A DNA stretch of 7,570 nt from CAZWBR01 sp964404205 (GTDB taxonomy: Bacteria > Bacteroidota > Bacteroidia > Bacteroidales > Prolixibacteraceae), in assembly GCA_964404205.1 (NCBI GenBank), contig CAYOJD010000133.1, positions 1-7,570 of the forward strand, read 5' to 3'. The translations under genes were made by a program, and so were the position numbers. Below the pieces are notes generated by a model that did not search any database, was not told where the DNA came from, and was given only the letters and a program-made list of their open reading frames with translations. Below are positions 1 to 6,775 of the stretch, one piece after another (the stretch's first letter is position 1; the number at the start of each line of letters is the position of its first letter).

Positions 1-1055
1 GTTTCTGAATTGTCGATTTTGGAAGAGAGATAACGATTGGCACGGGTAAACAGAACTTCGTCGCCGTTGGGCGACCAGTTGGGATTGCTTTGCACATACT
101 GTTTGTCGGAAGCACCGGGCAGCTCGTGATAGGTTTTGGTTGTTTTGTCGTACCAGGCAACGATTCCCTTGATGGGGAAAAAGAGCTGAGAATACTCGAG
201 ATTGTCGACAGCAACAAATACTGAGCGATCTTTAACGGTCGATAATATATACCGGCCATTGGGCGATATTTGTGACAACAGCCCGTAGGTTGTTCCCCCA
301 TCTTCTCTTTTATAGTCGCTCCAGGTGATGATTTTATCGAAGGTCAACTGAACCGTGTCTTCAATATTGGCGATGATATAGGAGCCTTTGTCGTTGGCAT
401 AGTCAATGTCCATGGCAATATTCCCGCTTTGGGAGAAAGAGTGACAGTTGGCACAAACGGGAATATTGGTCAGTACTTTGCGCGGTTTCCCCCCATCGAC
501 CTTCCCTGAATACCATTCTATTTCCCTGACATTTTTCACCGCATGGCTAAAAGGCAAGGGAACGGCCCTGAAGAAGATGGAGGCGCCCACTGAGTCGTTG
601 GAAAACGAAAAGGTGCTTTGGGCGGAAGTGTATTTGCCGGAGAAGATATTGTTTCCAGATCCTACTATGGTAAGCGAAATTTGCCCTGTCGCCGACTGCC
701 ACTTTATTTTTTGCCAGATTGTCGAATCGGGGCGCCATGTGGGTTTTTCCGTGGTTCCACGATATAGCTCATGGCCATCAGCCATCGAAAGTTTAATATG
801 CCACTGACCATTGGCGTTTAACATGTCATTCCACGAAAAGAGCGGAGCCGGAAACTCAGGTGGAAAGATTGTTCCGGGAAGTGGGGCGATAATGGTAATC
901 CCCGAAGGTTGAAGTTGATTTTTGGTGAGCAGCTGAAATTGTTTTTCAATATCTGTATTTCGACATGAAAAAAACAAAATCAGCAGAAATAGGGTTACCA
1001 CGGCATCAACAATTGGTCTCCGCTTTCGAGTGTCAGGCTTGAGGCAATATGGCAT
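1..1055 (-). CDS. PD40/TolB-like beta-propeller lipoprotein with CxxCH motif, 3' end outside window
   Basis: An uninterrupted frame runs from the ATG at 1055 to the window edge (351 codons plus 2 nt), so the C-terminus is missing. An in-frame TAA 21 nt upstream and the lack of another ATG before residue 78 fix the start. The N-terminus has a basic stretch (KPDTRKRR), a hydrophobic segment (about 15-30) and Cys31 after FFS, which fits a lipoprotein signal peptide. Residues about 50-180 look beta-rich. CANCH at 201-205 is a CxxCH motif, typical of covalent c-type heme attachment. It is followed by an NDKGSY segment and by blade motifs of PD40/TolB type: ISPNGRY near 263-269 and NPNWSPNGDEVLF near 324-336. 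Family knowledge: proteins combining CANCHSFS-like motifs with PD40 blades occur in Bacteroidota and are often labelled TolB-like or cytochrome-like; their function is not established. Inferred location is the outer membrane or periplasm. One CxxCH does not prove heme binding, because an axial ligand and a cytochrome fold cannot be confirmed here. Confidence 0.85.
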   Translation of the reverse strand, partial: MPYCLKPDTRKRRPIVDAVVTLFLLILFFSCRNTDIEKQFQLLTKNQLQPSGITIIAPLPGTIFPPEFPAPLFSWNDMLNANGQWHIKLSMADGHELYRGTTEKPTWRPDSTIWQKIKWQSATGQISLTIVGSGNNIFSGKYTSAQSTFSFSNDSVGASIFFRAVPLPFSHAVKNVREIEWYSGKVDGGKPRKVLTNIPVCANCHSFSQSGNIAMDIDYANDKGSYIIANIEDTVQLTFDKIITWSDYKREDGGTTYGLLSQISPNGRYILSTVKDRSVFVAVDNLEYSQLFFPIKGIVAWYDKTTKTYHELPGASDKQYVQSNPNWSPNGDEVLFTRANRYLSSKIDNSE

Positions 1056-1085
1056 AACCTGTTGGGTTGTTTAATTGAAAAAATA

Positions 1086-1108
1086 TTTATCTAAACTTTT
1101 TAGATAAA
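1086..1108 (-). promoter_or_regulatory. Perfect palindrome (10-bp arms, 3-nt centre), candidate operator for the lipoprotein gene
   Basis: TTTATCTAAA and TTTAGATAAA are exact reverse complements separated by CTT, ending 31 bp upstream of the ATG at 1055. On the minus strand TTTTG (1110-1114) and a weak TAnnTTTG-like TAAATATT (1082-1089) lie 20 bp apart with the palindrome between and overlapping them. That is where an operator for a dimeric regulator would be expected. The promoter match is poor (two mismatches in the -7 element), so the regulatory role is inference. The A/T-rich stem could also simply be a weak hairpin. Confidence 0.4.
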
Positions 1109-1136
1109 ACAAAACCCAATTGGTTTAACCTTATCA

Positions 1137-1162
1137 GCAGGAAAAGATAAAATTTTTCCTGC
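1137..1162 (-). terminator. Hairpin downstream of the PBP gene, possible terminator
   Basis: GCAGGAAAA (1137-1145) and TTTTCCTGC (1154-1162) are perfect 9-bp complementary arms around an 8-nt loop. The hairpin begins 57 bp past the PBP stop and lies before the next minus-strand gene. On the minus strand no U-tract follows the stem, so it is not a canonical intrinsic terminator. It could instead stabilise the mRNA 3' end. Confidence 0.35.
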
Positions 1163-1218
1163 TCCCTCAATAAATAATGACTTGGATGCAATTCTTGCCG
1201 AAACTCAAGTCTCCTGTT

Positions 1219-3675
1219 TTATTTCTTTTTCAGGGCATCTTTGATTTTCTGCCAGATATTGCTCTTTTCTTCTTTGGGTGGATTGGCCGGATGAGCCGGT
1301 TTTTCGCTCTCTTTTTTCGTTTCGGTTTTCGTTTCCGTTTTCGGGCGGTCGCTTTTGAAAATATCCCAGAAACTACCTTGTTTGCGTTGTTTTACGGTTT
1401 CGGCGAAAGGTGGAATATCGAGCNNNNNNNNNNATCGAGCATGGCCAGCGTTTCCTCGTCGGGCAGCGGGAAGGTGTGTTCTTTCCATGAAGCAAAAGCC
1501 GGATCGCTGTACAGTCGGCGGAAGAAGCCACCGGCGATGGGGAGGGCCATGTAAGAGCCTGAGCCGTATGCTATGGAGCGGAAATGGATGGCCGGGTCGT
1601 CGGCACCGACCCAACTGCCGGTAACGATATCAGGCGTGTAACCAATAAACCATCCATCGGCATAATTTTGGGTAGTACCTGTTTTTCCGGCAAAGTCGCC
1701 TGTAATGTTGAATTTGGTCCGGATGGAGGCACCGGTTCCTTCGTCGACCACCGATTGGAGAAAACGGTTGATAATCCTGGTGTTTTCGGGCGATACCGCT
1801 TCGTTGCTTTCGCTGTCGCGGCTGAATTTCTCGAGCACTTTCCCGTTGCCGTCTTCGATACGGATAAGATGATACGGTTTCACCGTCATGCCATTATTGG
1901 CAAAACAGCAATAGGCCTTTACCAACTGATAAAGCGGAATGTTGGCTGCCCCAAGCGCCAGTGAAGGGTATTCCGACAGTTCGGCTTCGATACCCATTTT
2001 GCGGGCAAGGCCAACGGTTTCGGATATTCCGCTTTCCATCAGTACCTGTACCGAAACGGTATTGACCGATTTGGTCAGTGCCCCTTCGAGCGAATAGAAA
2101 CCGCCATATTTGCCATCGGCATTCTGCGGGGTCCAATCCTGATAATCGTGATAGGTTATCAGTTCGTTGGCAAAATACTTATCGGGTTGCATTCCGCTTT
2201 CGAGGGCGGCAGTGTAGACGATTGGCTTGAAAACTGAGCCTACCTGGCGCGACGAACGGACGTTATCATACTGGAAGAAGCGGAAATCGTTGCCCCCAAT
2301 CCATACTTTGATAGCCCCATTTTTCGGATTTATAGCCAGAAATGCACTACGAAGCAGTTTCAGCGAATATTTGACCGAATCGAGCGGTGTCATCTTGACC
2401 TGCTTCACCTCGTCCCAGGCAAATAGTTTCATGTTGACCGGGGTTTTGAACGCCTGGTCAATCTCTTTCTGTACTTTGCCGGCCTTTTTCATCCGCTGGT
2501 AACGGTCGGAGCGTTTCATGGCCCGAACCACTACATTATTGTCGCTGCCCCACGGGTTTTTCCCTTTCCAGTGTTGGTCGAAAGTTTCCTGCAATTGCTT
2601 CATCTGCTCTTTCATCGCGGTTTCGGCATAACGCTGCATCCGCGAATCGATGGTGGTAACAATGTGCAAGCCGTCGGTGTAGAGGNNNNNNNNNNGTGTA
2701 GAGGTTGTAGGGAGTCCCGTCGGGTTTGGTGTTGGCCGCGCACCATTTCTCCATTTCGGGCCGCACCATCTCCCTGAAATAGGCGGCTAAACCGGTATTG
2801 TAAACCAGATAATTGTATTTCAATCCCAATGGTTGGTCGCAATATTTGTCCGCTTCGGCTTTGGTGAGATAATCATTTTTTTCCATCTGCCGGATAACGG
2901 TATTTCGACGTTGAAGCGATCGTTCGGGATTGAGCCTCGGGTTGTAGGCATTGTTGGCCTTGAGGATGCCGACCAGCGTGGCGGCCTGCGGAACGGATAG
3001 CTTCGCGGGCGAAGTACTGAAAAAACGTTCGGCTGCCGTTTCAATTCCAAAAGTATTTTCGCCAAACGGGACCGTATTCAAATAAAGCGTAAGAATATCC
3101 TCTTTCGAATAAAGCTTTTCCAAACGATAGGCAATAATCGATTCCCTGATTTTACTGACAGGCAATGTCAACGGGCCAAGTTTTTCGCGGCCGAATATAT
3201 TTTTGGCTATCTGTTGCGATAGGGTAGAGCCGCCCCCCGAGCTTCGGTCGGCCAGAAAGATACTTTTGACAAAGACCCTGAGCACCGCCCATTCGTCGAT
3301 GCCGCGATGTTCGTAAAACCGCGAATCTTCGGTAGCAATCAGGGCATTAATTACATTGGGCGATATCTCCTTGAAGTTGACATTGCTCCGGTTCTCGACA
3401 TAGTAGCGGCCCAGCAGCTTGCCGTCCTGCGAGAAGACTTCCGAAGCGACCGGTTCCTTAATTTTGATCAACGTTTCGGCATCGGGCAGCCGGCCGAACG
3501 CACCAATATAGACCAACCCGAACAAAATGACCATCAGAAAAAGAAAGAAAAAGCCCAGTTTGACCATCCACAACAGCACATTTTTCCACAACGGATGTTT
3601 CTTTGAACTTCCGCTTCGGCTGAACAGCGTTCTCTTTTTCTTTGTGGTTGAAGGGGTTGTTTTCTTTGCGGCCAT
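1219..3675 (-). CDS. mrcA: Class A penicillin-binding protein 1A (bifunctional glycosyltransferase/transpeptidase), split only by assembly gaps
   Basis: This enzyme polymerises lipid II into glycan strands and cross-links the peptides at the outer face of the inner membrane. As given, two 10-N gaps break the frame. Removing the Ns and merging the duplicated 7-bp and 9-bp flanks leaves 2421 nt, exactly 807 codons (806 residues), with sensible sequence at both joins (PYNLYTDGLHIVTTIDSR and LAMLDIPPFAETV). The order is: Lys-rich cytoplasmic tail (1-31), one membrane helix (about 33-57), then the GT51 domain with EDSRFYEHRGID (catalytic Glu116), GGSTLSQQIAKNIF (148-161) and KIRES (second conserved Glu178). 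The transpeptidase domain follows, with SVFK (nucleophile Ser474, Lys477), SVN (530-532) and KTGTT (658-662). All catalytic motifs are intact. The last 60 or so residues are a Lys/Glu/Pro-rich extension ending in KKK. The length is normal for Bacteroidota PBP1A. The gene is divergent from the epimerase at 3790. Confidence 0.95.
1424..1433. other. Assembly gap (10 N) with a 7-bp duplicated flank
   Basis: ATCGAGC occurs immediately on both sides of the Ns (1417-1423 and 1434-1440). Merging the two copies restores the PBP frame, reading LAMLD directly into IPPFAETV. The gap is therefore most likely an unmerged contig overlap with no missing bases. Confidence 0.9.
2686..2695. other. Assembly gap (10 N) with a 9-bp duplicated flank
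   Basis: GTGTAGAGG is present at 2677-2685 and again at 2696-2704, directly abutting the Ns. Merging the copies gives NLYTDGLHIVTTID, the normal linker into the transpeptidase region of PBP1A, and keeps one frame. No sequence appears to be missing. Confidence 0.9.
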
Positions 3676-3789
3676 TTAGTAACTTACCTGTTCTTTGTTC
3701 AGTACAAAATTGTCATAATTTACCGATTATTTATCACTGAACAGCCGAAATAGCAGAGGCTATTTTACAATGATTTAATCTGAACTATC
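3676..3789. promoter_or_regulatory. Divergent intergenic region between PBP and epimerase genes, with two inverted repeats
   Basis: These 114 bp must hold the promoters of both divergent genes. AAATAGC and GCTATTT form a perfect 7-bp stem with loop AGAG (3748-3765). TGTTCAGT (3696-3703) and ACTGAACA (3736-3743) are exact complements 32 bp apart. A possible plus-strand promoter is TTTG (3694-3697) followed 18 bp later by TAATTTAC, a poor match to TAnnTTTG. None of these is strong enough for a firm promoter call. Confidence 0.35.
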
Positions 3790-4659
3790 GTGAAAGTAGC
3801 AATTACAGGTATTACAGGGTTTATTGGACAAAATTTATCCGCATTTTTAACGGCCAACGGACATCAGGTTATTGCGTTGACAAGAGCCGATTTTCAGTTG
3901 GGCGTTACCGCCATCGCGGCCAAAATTGCCGGTACCGATGCCGTGGTCAATCTTGCGGGAGCACCTGTTGTGAAAAGGTGGAGCCATTCTTACAAGGATG
4001 AAATTTTGTTGGGCAGGGTATCGGTAAGCCGTATGCTGGCCGAAGCCATTATCAATTGTCCGTCTGAGGCAAGGCCGCCGGTGGTTTTGTCGGCTTCGGC
4101 CATTGGGATTTATGATGACGAAAAGGTGCACAATGAAAGCTCGACCCATTTCGGCACCGGTTTTCTTGCTGATGTTTGCCGGCAATGGGAGGCGGCTATT
4201 CGCCCGGTTGTGGAGGCTGAAGTGAGGCTTTGCATTATCCGTATAGGGTTGGTGCTTGGAAAGAACGGTGGTGCTTTACCAAAACTGCTCCCCATTTTTA
4301 AAGCCGGTCTGGGCGGGAAGCTGGGCAACGGACGACAAGGTTTCTCGTTTATCCATATCGACGATTTTTGCCGGGCAGCACTTTTCCTGCTATCGCGTAA
4401 CGAAAGCTCGGGGGTTTATAATTTTGTTTCGCCCCACTTTACCACCAATTACGGTTTCACCAAAGCATTGGCAAGGGTGGTTAAGCGCCCGGCCTGGTTT
4501 GCCGTTCCTGCTTTTGCCCTAAAAATGCTGTACGGCGAAGGGGCTGTAACCCTTTTGGGTGGTCAGTTTGTGGAGCCGGGGCGAATCGTAGCCGAAGGTT
4601 TCCGTTTCGACTACCCCGATATCCAATACGCTTTGGCTTCTATCGTTCGAAACCCATAG
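3790..4659 (+). CDS. TIGR01777-family NAD(P)-binding epimerase/oxidoreductase (YfcH-like)
   Basis: This 289-residue protein starts at GTG, chosen because it directly opens the Rossmann-fold sequence MKVAITGITGFIG. The dinucleotide-binding GxxGxxG is at 7-13. Family landmarks follow in order: VNLAGAPVVKRWS (about 53-65), SASAIGIYDDE with the expected extended-SDR Tyr (about 101-111), FLADVCRQWEAA (about 125-136), RIGLVLGKNGGALPK (about 151-165) and FSFIHIDDF (about 185-193). The C-terminal part from about residue 240 (PAWFAVPAFALKMLYGEGA) matches the DUF1731 tail of this family. Length is typical and the protein has no signal peptide, so it should be a soluble cytoplasmic enzyme. The family includes E. 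coli YfcH and human SDR39U1; its substrate is not established. It stands alone, divergent from the PBP gene and followed by the hairpin repeat array. Confidence 0.93.
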   Translation: MKVAITGITGFIGQNLSAFLTANGHQVIALTRADFQLGVTAIAAKIAGTDAVVNLAGAPVVKRWSHSYKDEILLGRVSVSRMLAEAIINCPSEARPPVVLSASAIGIYDDEKVHNESSTHFGTGFLADVCRQWEAAIRPVVEAEVRLCIIRIGLVLGKNGGALPKLLPIFKAGLGGKLGNGRQGFSFIHIDDFCRAALFLLSRNESSGVYNFVSPHFTTNYGFTKALARVVKRPAWFAVPAFALKMLYGEGAVTLLGGQFVEPGRIVAEGFRFDYPDIQYALASIVRNP

Positions 4660-4678
4660 CGACACGATAAAATAGTCT

Positions 4679-4695
4679 TTGCTCCATTGGAGCAA
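4679..4695. repeat. Leading half-unit hairpin with an altered stem
   Basis: TTGCTCC, loop ATT, GGAGCAA is a perfect 7-bp stem. It occupies the exact grid position of the TTGCTGA/TCAGCAA hairpin and is followed by CT then GCCAAATGG. Two adjacent stem positions differ from the core units and are changed on both arms. Confidence 0.85.
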
Positions 4696-4967
4696 CTGCC
4701 AAATGGTTTTCAGTCACTCTTGCTGAACCTCAGCAAATGCCAAATGGTTTTCAAGTGCCCTTGCTGAACCTCAGCAAATGCCAAATGGTTTTCAAGTGCC
4801 CTTGCTGAACCTCAGCAAATGCCAAATGGTTTTCAAGTACCCTTGCTGAACTTCAGCAAATGCCAAATGGTTTTCAGACACTCTTGCTGAACTTCAGCAA
4901 CTGCCAAATGGTTTTCAAGTGCCCTTGCTGAACTTCAGCAACTGCCAAATGGATTTATATTGCCCTA

Positions 4968-4981
4968 TCCCGAAACCGGGA
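4968..4981. repeat. Trailing-unit hairpin with a third stem sequence
   Basis: TCCCG, loop AAAC, CGGGA lies within the 17-bp palindrome slot (4966-4982) of the seventh unit. That unit keeps GCCAAATGG and the GCCC at 4962-4965. The stem centre is shifted by half a base from the core units, so homology of the stem itself is less certain than for the leading unit. Confidence 0.6.
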
Positions 4982-4984
4982 AAA

Positions 4985-5001
4985 CCTGACTTCACTTCAG
5001 G
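4985..5001. repeat. Short inverted repeat just after the array
   Basis: CCTGA and TCAGG flank a 7-nt loop. It starts where an eighth unit would begin but has no GCCAAATGG. The rest of the gene-free stretch, 5002-5076, shows nothing I can assign. Confidence 0.35.
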
Positions 5002-5076
5002 GAGGTATGATTTCCCGCCATTTCTTTCGACTTTTTTGCCGGGATGAACCCTAAGGCGGCATAGTTGTTATTTTTG

Positions 5077-5084
5077 TATGTTTG
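5077..5084 (+). promoter_or_regulatory. Candidate Bacteroidota-type -7 promoter element for the TerC gene
   Basis: TATGTTTG is an exact match to TAnnTTTG, the -7 consensus of the Bacteroidota primary sigma factor, and lies 39 bp upstream of the ATG at 5124. No TTTG is found at the usual 19-bp spacing upstream; the nearest TTG is about 12 bp away. The call therefore rests on the -7 element and its position. Confidence 0.5.
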
Positions 5085-5123
5085 CGACGTTTTTTAAAAT
5101 GAATTTAAATTGAATAAATCGTT

Positions 5124-6119
5124 ATGGTTGTATTGTGGATAGCATTTTTAGCGCTGATTGCCCTTTTACTGGTTATCGACTTAGGGGTTTTTCATAAAGA
5201 ACAACATGTGATTTCGATGAAGGAATCGCTTTTCTGGACCATGGTTTGGATTGTCTTTGCCCTGCTTTTTGGTGGGGTGATTTATTGGGTTTACAAAGAA
5301 AATATCTTTGCTGTCAATCCAAATGGAACTTTGCCATCGGATGCTTTGCTGAAATATTATACCGGTTATTTGATTGAAAAATCGTTGAGCCTCGACAATA
5401 TATTCGTGATTGCCATGATTTTCTCCTACTTTTCGATTCCTGAAAAGAATCAACATGGCATATTGTTTTGGGGGATTATCGGTGCCGTGATTTTCCGTGG
5501 GATAATGATTCTGCTCGGGACGGCTTTAATCGCCAAATTTCATTGGTCGACCTATGTTTTTGGCGGCATCCTGCTCTATTCAGCCTTCTCGATGATGACA
5601 GCCCGTCACGACAATGTGGATTATTACAGAAACCCGGCACTCCGTTTTATCAGTAAATTTATTCCCATCGACTGGGAGGCAAAGGACAACAGTTATTTCA
5701 CGGTGAAAGAGGGCAAGCGCTATGCCACTATCCTCTTCGCGGCATTGGTGGTTATCGAGTTTACCGATGTGATTTTTGCCGTCGACTCTATTCCGGCTAT
5801 TTTTGCCGTTACAACTGACCCGTTTCTGGTATTTACCTCCAATATTTTTGCCATTTTAGGTTTGCGTAACCTCTATTTCTTTCTGGCCAGTATGATGGGC
5901 CGTTTTGGCTATGTAAAATACAGTCTGGTATTTATCCTGATTTTTGTGGGCGTAAAAATGATATTGGTGAACCATTATAAATTTCCGCCAATGGTTTCGC
6001 TGGTCTTTATTCTGGGTAGTTTGGCCATTGGTGTTCTGGCATCGATGCTGGCCAAAACCAAAGGAGGCGAAGAGTTGCACTCTCCGGTTCACGAAACAGA
6101 GGAAAAGAAAAACAAATAG
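5124..6119 (+). CDS. terC: TerC/Alx-family integral membrane protein, probable manganese or metal exporter
   Basis: This 331-residue polytopic membrane protein has about nine hydrophobic segments (near 2-23, 36-57, 88-104, 113-136, 143-159, 201-222, 232-256, 264-282 and 288-310). It carries the two acidic membrane motifs of the family: EKSLSLDNIF (Glu85, Asp91) and EFTDVIFAVDSIPAI (Glu212, Asp215, Asp221). FAILGLRNLYFF follows at about 242-253. Length and motif arrangement fit the long Alx branch rather than short TerC proteins. Established knowledge: members of this superfamily, such as E. coli Alx and Bacillus MeeF/MeeY, act in Mn2+ efflux, and TerC is linked to tellurite resistance. The metal here is inferred. 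The tail after about 311 is hydrophilic and charged. The start is the first in-frame ATG after an A/T-rich leader. It is probably cotranscribed with the HdeD-like gene. No manganese riboswitch was recognised upstream. Confidence 0.93.
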   Translation: MVVLWIAFLALIALLLVIDLGVFHKEQHVISMKESLFWTMVWIVFALLFGGVIYWVYKENIFAVNPNGTLPSDALLKYYTGYLIEKSLSLDNIFVIAMIFSYFSIPEKNQHGILFWGIIGAVIFRGIMILLGTALIAKFHWSTYVFGGILLYSAFSMMTARHDNVDYYRNPALRFISKFIPIDWEAKDNSYFTVKEGKRYATILFAALVVIEFTDVIFAVDSIPAIFAVTTDPFLVFTSNIFAILGLRNLYFFLASMMGRFGYVKYSLVFILIFVGVKMILVNHYKFPPMVSLVFILGSLAIGVLASMLAKTKGGEELHSPVHETEEKKNK

Positions 6120-6161
6120 CTTATTTTTATCGAGCCGAATAACATTAAATAAAATCGTAAG

Positions 6162-6756
6162 ATGAAAAATTTTTTTGCCCCAACGGTGGGAAGTTTGGTC
6201 ACGCGGGGTTTGATTACGCTGACAACCGGCCTCTTGCTGTTGCTCACCCCCGAACTCACCGTTAAAACTGTTGTAATGATTTTGGGCGNNNNNNNNNNGG
6301 ATATTGCTGCTAAACGCTTTACTGACCCTGCTGTTGTCGTTTCGTCAGAAATCATCGGCAGTTCGAAGTTTCAGGGTAGCGCAGGGGATTTTTAATGCCG
6401 CCGTTGGGTTAGTGCTGGTGCTGGCCCCCGAAATGGTGGTGAACCTTTTTATTATTGTAATTGGGATAATGTTGCTGCTCTTTGGCTTTCTACAGTTTGT
6501 TGGTGCGCTGAATGCAATGACCATGCCCAACAAGCCCTGGTTTTTATTGGTAAGCGGGTTAATCATGATTTTGGGTGGTTCGTTTCTGTTGGCAAAGCCC
6601 GAAACATCGACCCAAACCATTGTCTCTATTTTAGGTGGGATTATGGTTTTGTACAGTTTAGCCGAACTTTATTCGGCATGGAAACTTTCGCGTGCGCCAA
6701 AAACTTATCAGGGCAATGCGGTCGAGGATGTAACTTACGAAGAGATTAACGAATAA
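6162..6756 (+). CDS. HdeD-like (DUF308) six-helix membrane protein, interrupted only by an N gap
   Basis: Deleting the 10 Ns leaves 585 nt, one frame of 194 residues, with ...VVMILG joined as GILLLNALL. The protein has three consecutive helical hairpins, each centred on a Pro-Glu turn: LLTPE (Glu31), VLAPE (Glu87) and LAKPE (Glu144). Each is followed by a short helix ending in an ILG- or VIG-type glycine turn and a second helix. PE spacings of 56 and 57 residues show that no codons are missing at the gap. Triplicated hairpins are characteristic of HdeD/DUF308 proteins. E. coli HdeD contributes to acid resistance at high cell density; the molecular role is unclear and its transfer to this protein is inference. 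The hydrophilic tail (about 171-194) is acidic at its end. The gene follows the TerC gene by 42 bp on the same strand and is closed by the terminator at 6776, so the two probably form one operon. Confidence 0.88.
6289..6298. other. Assembly gap (10 N), no clear flank duplication
   Basis: Unlike the other two gaps, the flanks (ending TTGGGCG, resuming GGATATTG) share no useful overlap. Simple deletion of the Ns restores the frame, giving ILGGILLL. This aligns without gaps to the second internal repeat (VIGIMLLL), so the missing length is probably zero. Confidence 0.8.
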
Positions 6757-6775
6757 CCGACAGATGGTAACAAAG

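Larger units (their letters stand above)
4679..4982. repeat. 41-bp tandem repeat array in which each unit forms a hairpin
   Basis: GCCAAATGG recurs at 4698, 4739, 4780, 4821, 4862, 4903 and 4944, exactly 41 bp apart each time. A unit is GCCAAATGG, then a 13-bp segment (TTTTCAAGTGCCC or TTTTCAGTCACTC type), then a 17-bp palindrome (TTGCTGA, loop ACC or ACT, TCAGCAA), then AT or CT. There are six full units. A preceding half unit (4679-4697) and a diverged trailing unit (4944-4982) keep the same grid. The period is not a multiple of 3 and each unit contains a stop-generating GCTGAAC, so it is not coding. It lies 3' of the epimerase and 5' of the TerC gene. Function is unknown; candidates are a protein-binding array, an RNA-structure element or a slippage-expanded minisatellite. 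Confidence 0.95.

Noticed and set aside
448..807. Plus-strand open frame of about 119 codons
   Set aside because: It is antisense to the well-supported lipoprotein gene and has no recognisable motif. The minus-strand frame is open for more than 1 kb and carries a signal peptide, CANCH and PD40 blades.
1417..1440. Short duplications beside the N gaps as target-site duplications of a mobile element
   Set aside because: Nothing lies between them except Ns. The same pattern occurs at the second gap, and merging the copies restores the protein frame, so a contig overlap explains both.
1177..1614. Open frames opposite or offset to the PBP 3' end
   Set aside because: They run antisense to or out of frame with clear PBP coding sequence, or are the PBP tail itself displaced by the N gap. 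None shows independent domain features.
3696..3743. 8-bp inverted repeat TGTTCAGT...ACTGAACA as a regulator site
   Set aside because: The 32-bp separation is long and an 8-bp match in A/T-rich intergenic DNA may be chance. It is noted only within the intergenic entry.
4679..4982. CRISPR array
   Set aside because: The whole 41-bp unit is near-identical from copy to copy, there are no unique spacers of CRISPR type, and no cas genes lie nearby.
4660..5123. yybP-ykoY-type manganese riboswitch upstream of the TerC/Alx gene
   Set aside because: Considered because alx and related exporters are often controlled this way. I could not recognise the conserved core in the leader; a covariance search would be needed to exclude it formally.
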